A stretch of 49,712 nt of DNA from Leisingera aquaemixtae (GTDB lineage Bacteria > Pseudomonadota > Alphaproteobacteria > Rhodobacterales > Rhodobacteraceae), in assembly GCF_001458395.1 (NCBI RefSeq), contig NZ_CYSR01000029.1, positions 1-49,712 on the forward strand, in the 5' to 3' direction. Below the pieces are notes generated by a model. That model was given only the letters and a program-made list of their open reading frames with translations, was not told the origin of the DNA and made no database searches. Position numbers and translations under genes: made by a program. Positions 43,388 to 49,712 of this stretch are shown here, piece by piece (positions within the stretch are counted from its first letter, which is position 1; every line of letters begins with the position of its first letter).

Positions 43388-44241
43388 CGCTGTTTCCTCA
43401 GTTTCGGGTCAACCACGTCGCGCAAGGACTCGCCCAGGAAGGTGAAACCCAGCGTTGCCAGGATGATCGGCAGCCCGCCGCCCACCACCAGCCAGGGGGT
43501 CTGGCGGATTAGCGAATAGCCGTCTTTCAGCAGCGCGCCCCAGCTGGGAGTGGGCGGTTTCACCCCGAGGCCGAGGAAGGACAGCCCGGCCTCCAGCGCG
43601 ATCACGGTGGGAATGTCCATCGCCGCCAGCACCGCCAGCACGCCGATGATATTAGGCAGCATGTGCACGCCCAGGATACGCGCCATGCTGGCCCCCATGG
43701 AGCGTTCGGCCAGAATGAACTCTGAATTGCGCAGGGTGAGTGTCTGGGTCCGCGCCACCCGGCCATATGTCGGGATTGAGGTTGCCATCACCACGAACAC
43801 CACCGTCTGCAGGCTCGGCCCCACCAGCGCCACCACCGCAAGCGCGAACATCACGGTCGGGAAGGAGCGTATGGTGTCAAAGAGGAGCATCAGGACGTTG
43901 TCGAGCCATTTCGGCCCGTAGCCCGCGATCATGCCCAGCGTCAGGCCGATGGCCATGGCGCCGAAAACCGCGGGCAGCGCCACTTTCAGCGCCACCTGGC
44001 CGCCCATGATGACGCGCGAGAAGGTATCGCGGCCCAGCTGGTCGGTGCCCAGCAAGTACGTTGCGGACGGCTCTTGCAGGCGGTCCTTGATGTTCATCGC
44101 CACCGGATCGTAAGGAACAATCCAGACGGCAAAGACGGCACAGAAAACGATGGCGCCGACAATGATCAGACCCATCAGCCCCAGCGGGTCGCGGGCGACA
44201 CCATGGATGATCTGGCCCAGTTCGGAACGGGATTTTGCCAT
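43384..44241 (-). CDS. ABC transporter permease (DppC-like)
   Basis: A 285-residue inner-membrane permease. After an N-terminal helix (LGLMGLIIVGAIVFCAVFAVWIV) and the periplasmic stretch AMNIKDRLQEPSATYLLGTDQLGRDTFSRVIMGGQVAL, five further helices follow. The EAA-type loop is seen in LRNSEFILAERSMGASMARILGVHMLPNIIGV, contacting the ATPases. The ending LGFTFLGESLRDVVDPKLR is typical of DppC. It overlaps the DppD-like gene by four bases and lies 14 bp from the DppB-like gene. Confidence 0.93.
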   Translation of the reverse strand: MAKSRSELGQIIHGVARDPLGLMGLIIVGAIVFCAVFAVWIVPYDPVAMNIKDRLQEPSATYLLGTDQLGRDTFSRVIMGGQVALKVALPAVFGAMAIGLTLGMIAGYGPKWLDNVLMLLFDTIRSFPTVMFALAVVALVGPSLQTVVFVVMATSIPTYGRVARTQTLTLRNSEFILAERSMGASMARILGVHMLPNIIGVLAVLAAMDIPTVIALEAGLSFLGLGVKPPTPSWGALLKDGYSLIRQTPWLVVGGGLPIILATLGFTFLGESLRDVVDPKLRKQR

Positions 44242-44255
44242 ATCTCACGCCCTCC

Positions 44256-45194
44256 TTAAGTGGCTGTGCGGGCGCGGGGATCGAGCCAGGCGTTGATCAG
44301 ATCGGCCAGCGCGGTGGACGCCACGAACAGGCCGGTCGAGATCAGCACCGATCCCATCACGATCGGGTAGTTGCGGGTGGTGATGCTGTCGATCACCAGC
44401 TTGCCCAGGCCGGGGCGGGCAAAGACGATCTCGGCAAAGACGGCGGAGCTGAGCAGGAACCCCATGCCGACACCGATCACCGTGACCACCGGCAGGATGG
44501 CGATGCGCAGCGCATAGACCATCACCACCCGGCGCTCGCTGATGCCAAAGGCGCGGGCGGTGCGGATGTGGCTTTCGCCCATCACCTCCAGCATCGAGGC
44601 GCGCACCAGCCGGGCGATATAGCCGACCCAGCTGAGGCCGATGGCAAAAGCGGGCAATACCAGATGGTCAAGGCGGCCCCAGAAGCCTTCGCCCGCGCCG
44701 ATGGCCGGGAACCACTGCAGGTGCACCGCAAAGATCAAAAGGGACAGCAGCGCGACCACAAAGGCGGGCGCAGCCACGAAACTGACAGAGATGGCGGCGG
44801 CGATGCGGTCGATCAGCGTGTTGGGATGCGCCGCGGCATAGGCGCCCAGGCCAATGCCCAGCAGCGCCGACCACAGGATCGAGGCAAAGATCAGCGCCAG
44901 CGTGTGCGGCAGCTGATCGAACACAATCGCCGTCACCGAGCGGCCCGAGAACACGTCGATCCCCAGATCGCCCCGCATCAGGTTGCCATAGAAGATCAGC
45001 AGCTGTTTCCAGATAGGCTGGTCCAGCGCCAGTTCCGCCGTCAGCCGCGCCTGCAGCTCTGGCGTGGCGCGCGGGCCCAGCATGATCTGGACCGGATCGC
45101 CGGGCACGGCGCGGATCATCAGGAACATGACGGTGACCGCCACGATCAGGATCAGCAGTGCCAGCCCGAACCGCCGGATTGCATAGAGTAACAT
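44256..45194 (-). CDS. ABC transporter permease (DppB-like)
   Basis: A 312-residue inner-membrane permease with six helices. It begins MLLYAIRRFGLALLILIVAVTVMFLMIRAVPGDP, the standard DppB opening. The EAA loop is MLEVMGESHIRTARAFGISERRVVMVYALRIAILPV. The ending ASTALADLINAWLDPRAR is typical. The start at 45194 was preferred over the in-frame 45239 because GGGAG precedes it and the family begins there. Two tandem hairpins separate it from the binding-protein gene upstream. Confidence 0.92.
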   Translation of the reverse strand: MLLYAIRRFGLALLILIVAVTVMFLMIRAVPGDPVQIMLGPRATPELQARLTAELALDQPIWKQLLIFYGNLMRGDLGIDVFSGRSVTAIVFDQLPHTLALIFASILWSALLGIGLGAYAAAHPNTLIDRIAAAISVSFVAAPAFVVALLSLLIFAVHLQWFPAIGAGEGFWGRLDHLVLPAFAIGLSWVGYIARLVRASMLEVMGESHIRTARAFGISERRVVMVYALRIAILPVVTVIGVGMGFLLSSAVFAEIVFARPGLGKLVIDSITTRNYPIVMGSVLISTGLFVASTALADLINAWLDPRARTAT

Positions 45195-45233
45195 GGCCGC
45201 ATAGCTCCCTTGGTTTCGCGGTGCGGAGGAAAA

Positions 45234-45297
45234 CGGCACGGCTGCGCCGCATATTGCAGCCGTGCCGGATCAGGCCCGGGGGGAGGACCGGGCCTGA
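45234..45297 (-). other. Two tandem perfect hairpins between binding-protein and permease genes
   Basis: CGGCACGGCTGC (45234-45245) pairs with GCAGCCGTGCCG (45256-45267), 12 bp; TCAGGCCCGG (45270-45279) pairs with CCGGGCCTGA (45288-45297), 10 bp. Both are perfect and lie back to back just after the binding-protein stop, with no T-run. They probably stabilise the upstream transcript or partly stop transcription. Confidence 0.6.
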
Positions 45298-45305
45298 GGG
45301 GAGGG

Positions 45306-46868
45306 TCAGGCCTTGCCGAAATAGCGCAGCAGCGCCAGCCCGTCGGGCCGCAGCGCCGGCACCACTCCTGCCGAATGGACCACCGGCGTCGCCTCATGGG
45401 TCAGGAAGCGGTAGGCGCCGCTTTCCTCCATCAGGTCCTGTGCGCGCCGGTACATCTCATCCCGCTTGGCCGGATCGGTCAGCTGCGCGGCCTCGGCGTG
45501 GATCTTGTCGAATTCCGGGCTGCTGAACTGTTCCCAATTCCAGTGGCCGACCTGTTCGGTGGTGAACCAGGAGGTCGCGTAGTAGGGATCCGGCGTCATC
45601 GAGTAGCGGTTCAGCACCAGCTGCAGGTCCTCATTGTCGGCACTGGCCCAGAAGGCCCCGGATTCCAGCACGTTGACTTCCACCGTGATGCCGATTTGCG
45701 CCAGCGTCGCCTGGATCACCTGCGCCGCGGTGGTGAAGGTGGTCTTGTTCAGCGTGTCGAGCTTCAGGGTGACGCTGGTTTCACCCGATTGCGCCAGCAG
45801 GTCCGCGGCTTTGGCGAAATCCGCCTGCGGCGGCACCAGCGATTGCGGACGGTGGCCCGCCAGGCCCGGCGCGATGATCCCGGTCGAGGGCTCAGCGGCG
45901 CCGAAATAGGCGGCTTCCAGAACCGAGGGCACGTCAATCGCGTGCTGGATCGCCTGGCGCAGTTTCGGGTTCTGCAGCTTGGGGTGATCCAGGTTCATGC
46001 CCAGCCAGGTGTAATACAGCGACGGGTATTCCAGCAGCGTGCCGCCGTTCGGCACTCCGTCGCGGTAACGCTGAACCGAGCCGAGCGACACGCGGGTAAA
46101 GTCCAGCTCTCCGGCTTCAAAGGCGATCTCGGCGGTATTCTCATCGTCGATCGGCAGGATCTCGATGGTGTCCCAGGCGGGGGCCTCGCCCTTCCAGTCC
46201 GGGTTGCGCTTCAGGACGGTCTTTTCCTTGGGCGACCAGCTTGCGCGCAGGTAAGGGCCGGATTCCGCCAGCGGATCGGTGGTTGCCTTGCCGCCCGCAG
46301 CCTCCCAGGCCTTTTTCGACACGATGTTGCCGGTGATATAGGGCAGCGCGATGGACCACAGCGGCGCAAACGGTTCCTTCAGCACAATGGTGCCTTCGCG
46401 CTCGCCGGTCACCTCGACATGGCTCAGCGGGCCCATGTCGGGTTTGTTGGGGCTGTCGGTGGCCTCATCCACGATCCGCTCAAAGCTGAACTTCACGTCC
46501 TCGGCGGTCATTGCACCGAAGCCGCCCGTAAAGCCAATGTCGTCGCGCAGCGCGAATTTGATGTGGGTCTCGTCGCCCTGCTCGATCATCGCGGCGGCAT
46601 CCATCTGCCAGTCCCATTCGCGGCCCGGCTTGTACTGGATCAGCTTGTTGTAGATCGCGGCGTGGATCTCCTCGTCGATCACGCCCTTGGAAAACGCCGG
46701 GTCGATGCTTTGCATGTCGCCGTAGGAGCGCACCCGCAGGGTGCCGCCCTCCGCCGCCAGCGCGCGGCTGCCCAGTCCGGCCGGCAAGACGGCTGCCGCC
46801 CCCAGCGCCGTGGCCCCTTTCAGAAATCCGCGGCGCCCCAGTGCCGTCTTGGTCCATTCGATCTTCAT
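45306..46868 (-). CDS. ABC transporter substrate-binding protein, family 5, with Tat signal
   Basis: A 520-residue SBP_bac_5 (DppA/OppA-type) periplasmic protein. The N-terminus has a twin-arginine signal, GRRGFLKGATALGAAAVLPAGLGSRALAA, so export is probably through Tat. Family stretches are LRVRSYGDMQSIDPAF, GAMTAEDVKFSFERIVDEAT, NPKLRQAIQHAIDVPSVLEAAYFG and the C-terminal AQLTDPAKRDEMYRRAQDLM. The ATG follows GGGAGGACACC. Being first in the operon and followed by hairpins, it should be the most abundant product. The substrate is probably a peptide- or amide-like compound cleaved by the amidohydrolase and M81 enzyme downstream. Confidence 0.93.
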   Translation of the reverse strand: MKIEWTKTALGRRGFLKGATALGAAAVLPAGLGSRALAAEGGTLRVRSYGDMQSIDPAFSKGVIDEEIHAAIYNKLIQYKPGREWDWQMDAAAMIEQGDETHIKFALRDDIGFTGGFGAMTAEDVKFSFERIVDEATDSPNKPDMGPLSHVEVTGEREGTIVLKEPFAPLWSIALPYITGNIVSKKAWEAAGGKATTDPLAESGPYLRASWSPKEKTVLKRNPDWKGEAPAWDTIEILPIDDENTAEIAFEAGELDFTRVSLGSVQRYRDGVPNGGTLLEYPSLYYTWLGMNLDHPKLQNPKLRQAIQHAIDVPSVLEAAYFGAAEPSTGIIAPGLAGHRPQSLVPPQADFAKAADLLAQSGETSVTLKLDTLNKTTFTTAAQVIQATLAQIGITVEVNVLESGAFWASADNEDLQLVLNRYSMTPDPYYATSWFTTEQVGHWNWEQFSSPEFDKIHAEAAQLTDPAKRDEMYRRAQDLMEESGAYRFLTHEATPVVHSAGVVPALRPDGLALLRYFGKA

Positions 46869-47047
46869 GGTGTCCTCCCTTGGATCAGATCTTTGAAGCC
46901 CGCCGGCAGGGGGCTTCCCCGGCCGCTCTGTCTGCCGCCTGCCCGCTCCAGCCCTCCCGGTCGGCCAAGCGGTTTTCCAAACCCGTGCGGCTTGCTTTCA
47001 GAAACGCCGGTTTCGCCGGATTCAAAACTGTGCAAACATGCGCGGAT

Positions 47048-47075
47048 TGACGCGGAATGATCTGCACCCGCGTCA
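47048..47075. promoter_or_regulatory. Inverted repeat upstream of HTH regulator gene (candidate operator)
   Basis: TGACGCG (47048-47054) and CGCGTCA (47069-47075) form a perfect 7-bp dyad with a 14-bp spacer, 21 bp before the regulator start, in the 228-bp divergent spacer. A shorter dyad, GAAAC-N4-GTTTC at 47001-47014, lies nearer the ABC operon. Confidence 0.5.
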
Positions 47076-47096
47076 GAACGCGAAGGAAACTGACCC

Positions 47097-47900
47097 TTGT
47101 CCGGCAATTTTTCTGAAAACCTGCGCTCACTCTGCGCCGAGCATGGCAGCATCGCGCAGATCTGCCGCGAGATCGGCCTCAACCGCCAGCAATTCAACCG
47201 CTACCTCAGCGGCAGCAGCCTGCCCTCCGCGCACAACCTGCGCCGGATCGCCCGCTACTTTGCGATCCCGGAATCGCAGCTGTTCGCCGCCAGCGCGGAT
47301 TTCGAGGCCCGCCTTGCCGAAGCCGCCGGTCCCGTCCCGCACAGCCCGGGCGAGGAATTCCTGGCTCCCTTTCGCGGCCAGCAGCGCAATTTGAAACGCT
47401 ACCTGGGCTTCTACCACGCCTATTTCCACACCCCCTCCTGGGGTGAAGGCATCTTTTGCGCGCTGGCCCGGTTCATTGAAAAGGACGGGCTGATCCTGTC
47501 CCGCTCCCTGGAAGTCGCTCATGATCCGGAACAGAGCATCCGGCAGATCTCGCGCTACCGGGGGCTGGTGGCGATGCGCGGCAACCGTCTGTTCATCACT
47601 GAGCACGAGCGCGCCCATGAGGGCAGCGTGGCGCAGACCATCCTGTTCTCGGCCCACCGCCAGCAGCTGAAGTACCTGCGCGGCATGACCATGGGGCTGG
47701 CCTGGCGGCCGTTTCCCCGCCCCTATGCGGCGCGGACAATCTGGAAGCGGCTGGACGAACGGGTCTCGGCGCGCGAGGCGATTGCGGCCTGCGGCGTTTA
47801 CCCGGTGCGCAGCCCGCGGATCGACCCGACCGTGCGGAACTATCTGGAAACCCCGGACAAGGAGGATCTTCCGGATTTGTCCGGCAGCGTGCTGCTCTGA
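47097..47900 (+). CDS. HTH (XRE-like) regulator with an unrecognised C-terminal domain
   Basis: A 267-residue protein. Residues 5-62 form a helix-turn-helix of the Cro/XRE kind (LRSLCAEHGSIAQICREIGLNRQQFNRYLSGSSLPSAHNLRRIARYFAI). The remaining 200 residues match no domain I recognise; they contain many aromatic and Arg/His residues (LKRYLGFYHAYFHTPSWGEGIFCALARFIEKDG, MGLAWRPFPRPYAARTIWKRLDE) and could bind a ligand. The start is TTG, chosen because AAGGAAACTGACCC precedes it and no ATG lies before the HTH. It faces the ABC/amidohydrolase/M81 operon across a spacer with two dyads, so it probably regulates that operon and itself. Confidence 0.82.
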   Translation: MSGNFSENLRSLCAEHGSIAQICREIGLNRQQFNRYLSGSSLPSAHNLRRIARYFAIPESQLFAASADFEARLAEAAGPVPHSPGEEFLAPFRGQQRNLKRYLGFYHAYFHTPSWGEGIFCALARFIEKDGLILSRSLEVAHDPEQSIRQISRYRGLVAMRGNRLFITEHERAHEGSVAQTILFSAHRQQLKYLRGMTMGLAWRPFPRPYAARTIWKRLDERVSAREAIAACGVYPVRSPRIDPTVRNYLETPDKEDLPDLSGSVLL

Positions 47901-47910
47901 TCAGACCCTT

Positions 47911-47929
47911 CCCGCAGGTGGGCTGCGGG
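47911..47929. terminator. Hairpin after HTH regulator gene
   Basis: CCCGCAG and CTGCGGG pair around a 5-nt loop 10 bp after the stop; TTTT occurs only 11 bp further. It lies between convergent genes and is a weak terminator candidate. Confidence 0.35.
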
Positions 47930-47995
47930 CCGGGCAAAACTTTTGCGCAAAGATTTTGGCACATTCTTTGGACAGGGAATATGGCCTGCGTCAGG

Positions 47996-49690
47996 TCAGC
48001 GGCTTGTTTCCTCCATGGCGTCATCTTCCGGCCGCATCTCCTCGATCAGCCGCGTCTCCAGCAGCTGGCCGTTTCGGTAGAGCACCGGATAGGCCACCGC
48101 GGCGATGTGGCTGTTGAACTCGCGCAGGGCGCGCAGGGTCTCCAGGTGGATGTCGGAGGTGTCGAAACTCTCCCGCCCGCCGCTCTGCAGCCGCCGCAGG
48201 TGGCGCTTGCGGCTGTCGCGCTCCATCCGCTTCAGCTCGGTCTTCTCCAGGCTCAGAAGCCGCGCGCTCTCCAGGTCATCGGAAATCAGCACGTTGGAGG
48301 CCAGCTGCAGATTGGCCAGGATCGCCTCATGCATGCGGGTGATCTCCAGCCAGCCGTCGCGGGAAAACCGCAGCTCCTTCTTGCGCATCTCCTCGGCCAG
48401 CACCGTCAGGCGGCGGGCCACCACATCGCCCGCGGTCTCCAGCCGGATGGCGTATTCCATCAGGCTGCGGGCGGTCTTCAGCTGGTCCTTGCTGAACGCC
48501 TCCGCCGGGATCGCCGCGACATACTGGCGGATGCCGGCGAGGCAGGCGTTCACCTCCGTGTCCATCTGCTGCACCGCGCGGATCTGCTCCTTGCTGCCGC
48601 TCTCGTACAGTTCCAGCACCGGGCGGAACATGGCGCCGGCCAGATCGGCCATCCGCAACAGCTCGCGGGTGAGGTTGGCCACCGCCTGCGCGGGCGCGCC
48701 GTAGCTGCCCTGCTTCAGCGCGCTGACCGGCCGCCCCGGCGGCTGCGCCGGGGGCGCCGCCGGATCCGGGAACAGCCGCGCAAAGACACCGCCCAGCGGC
48801 GTGCAGAGCGGCAGCGCCAGCAACAGCAGCGCGGCGTTGAAGGCGAGATGCGCACTGACCAGCATCTGGCCGCCCTGCGGATCGCCGAGCCAGCCCTGGC
48901 GCAGCGCCAGATTGGCGCCGAACAGGCAGATCACCGCCCAGGTGCCGCGCAGGGCGAGGTTGGCATAGGGAATGCGCCGCGCCTGCAGGTCCATGCCGCG
49001 GCTGAGCCAGACCGGAATGAAGGCGGAGCCGAAATTCGCCCCCAGGACCAGCGACAGCCCGGCGGCAAAGGGGAGCGCGCCGATCTGCACCAGGGTAACG
49101 CACATCAGGATCGCCGCAACGCTGGAATGCATCACAAAGGCCAGCGCGCCGCCCGCCAGGAAGGCGGTGATATAGTCGCGCGCCAGATAGCCTGCGATGG
49201 CGGGCAGAAAGGCGCTGTCGCGGATCGGATCCATCGCCTCGCGCAGAAACCTGAGCGATATCAGGATGAAGGCCACCCCCATCAGGATCCGCCCCAGCTG
49301 GCGCGCCTTCTTGGCCTCGGTCTTGACGAACAGGTAGCCGCCCGCCGCCAGCAGCATGGGCACCAGCCAGTCGAGCTTGAACGACAGGATCTGGATGATC
49401 AGCGCCGAGCCGAGATCGCCGCCCAGCACAATCGCCAGCCCGGTGGGGAAGGCGAGGTAGCCGCTGGCCGCAAAACCCGACGCAAGCAGCGCCACCGCCG
49501 CCGAGCTTTGCAGCACGATCGCGAGGGTCAGCCCCATCATGCCGGCCTGCAGATGGCTCTGCCGCCCGGTCAGCAGCCGCTGGAACGAGGCGCCATAGCT
49601 GCGCTCGATCCCGGTGCGCACCATCCGCACCGCGTAAAGCAGCAGCATCGTCGCGCCCGCGAGGCTGATCAGAAAGGTCAGGATCGCCAT
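47996..49690 (-). CDS. Na/Pi cotransporter-family protein with PhoU-like C-terminal domain
   Basis: A 564-residue membrane protein of the NptA/PNaS family. Two inverted QSS-type motifs mark the transport core: LQSSAAVALLASG (first repeat) and MHSSVAAILMCVTLV (second repeat), with GGDLGSALIIQ and GANFGSAFIP after each. About eight or nine helices span residues 1-300. From about residue 335 a helical PhoU-like domain follows (VANLTRELLRMADLAGAMFRPVLELYESG to the end). Family members export or import phosphate with Na+; the PhoU-like tail suggests regulation by phosphate state. The gene ends convergently with the HTH regulator; its start lies 23 bp from the window edge, so the promoter is not visible. 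Confidence 0.9.
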   Translation of the reverse strand: MAILTFLISLAGATMLLLYAVRMVRTGIERSYGASFQRLLTGRQSHLQAGMMGLTLAIVLQSSAAVALLASGFAASGYLAFPTGLAIVLGGDLGSALIIQILSFKLDWLVPMLLAAGGYLFVKTEAKKARQLGRILMGVAFILISLRFLREAMDPIRDSAFLPAIAGYLARDYITAFLAGGALAFVMHSSVAAILMCVTLVQIGALPFAAGLSLVLGANFGSAFIPVWLSRGMDLQARRIPYANLALRGTWAVICLFGANLALRQGWLGDPQGGQMLVSAHLAFNAALLLLALPLCTPLGGVFARLFPDPAAPPAQPPGRPVSALKQGSYGAPAQAVANLTRELLRMADLAGAMFRPVLELYESGSKEQIRAVQQMDTEVNACLAGIRQYVAAIPAEAFSKDQLKTARSLMEYAIRLETAGDVVARRLTVLAEEMRKKELRFSRDGWLEITRMHEAILANLQLASNVLISDDLESARLLSLEKTELKRMERDSRKRHLRRLQSGGRESFDTSDIHLETLRALREFNSHIAAVAYPVLYRNGQLLETRLIEEMRPEDDAMEETSR

Positions 49691-49712
49691 TACGTTACTC
49701 TTTGACCTGCGC

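Overview
The window is GC-rich, almost fully coding DNA. It looks like a chromosome segment of a heterotrophic marine alphaproteobacterium of the Roseobacter group (Rhodobacteraceae; Ruegeria, Phaeobacter or Leisingera type). The assignment rests on gene content (sulfopropanediol catabolism fed by a TRAP transporter, several solute-binding-protein transporters, DabAB, an NCS1 pyrimidine-type transporter), high GC and tight operons with ATGA overlaps. It is inference, not a database match. No rRNA, tRNA, CRISPR, insertion sequence, integrase or phage gene was recognised.

Region 1 (1-6.8 kb, + strand): the 3' part of pntB (proton-translocating transhydrogenase), then a class III omega-aminotransferase, a Zn-dependent N-carbamoyl amino acid hydrolase, dihydropyrimidinase (hydA), an NCS1 transporter and a DUF1330 protein. 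This is the lower reductive pyrimidine pathway: dihydrouracil to N-carbamoyl-beta-alanine to beta-alanine to malonate semialdehyde. Region 2 (6.8-17 kb): a ten-gene minus-strand operon for 2,3-dihydroxypropane-1-sulfonate (DHPS). Its order of transcription is a small two-helix membrane protein, TRAP transporter hpsKLM, dehydrogenases hpsN, hpsO and hpsP, a universal stress protein, sulfopyruvate decarboxylase comDE and an FMN-dependent 2-hydroxyacid dehydrogenase (probable sulfolactate dehydrogenase). A divergent LacI regulator faces it across two 14-bp operators 21 bp apart. Sulfoacetaldehyde is the last product encoded here.

Region 3 (17-22.1 kb): dabAB, the energy-coupled inorganic carbon uptake pair, with a divergent LysR regulator whose start is abutted by a GTTCTA-N5-TAGAAC dyad. 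Region 4 (22.3-28.4 kb): acnB, then bacteriophytochrome kinase bphP overlapping heme oxygenase bphO. Region 5 (28.4-33.7 kb): two chemoreceptors on the minus strand and an Lrp/AsnC regulator. Region 6 (33.7-38.3 kb): a LysR regulator divergent from a second TRAP operon (dctPQM plus a universal stress protein). Region 7 (38.3-47.9 kb): a minus-strand operon with an oligopeptide-type ABC transporter, a YtcJ-like amidohydrolase and an M81 (MlrC-like) metallopeptidase, facing a divergent HTH regulator. Region 8: a Na/Pi cotransporter-family protein with a PhoU-like tail.

A theme across the window is uptake plus catabolism of dissolved organic compounds (pyrimidines, C3 sulfonates, probably an organic acid and an amide or peptide). 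Each module has its own local regulator where its upstream end is visible. All three operons that begin with a solute-binding-protein gene carry a strong hairpin between that gene and the first membrane-subunit gene. I did not find one wholly new system. The least explained parts are the M81/amidohydrolase/ABC/HTH module, the 61-residue membrane protein leading the hps operon, and the orphan phytochrome beside two chemoreceptors.
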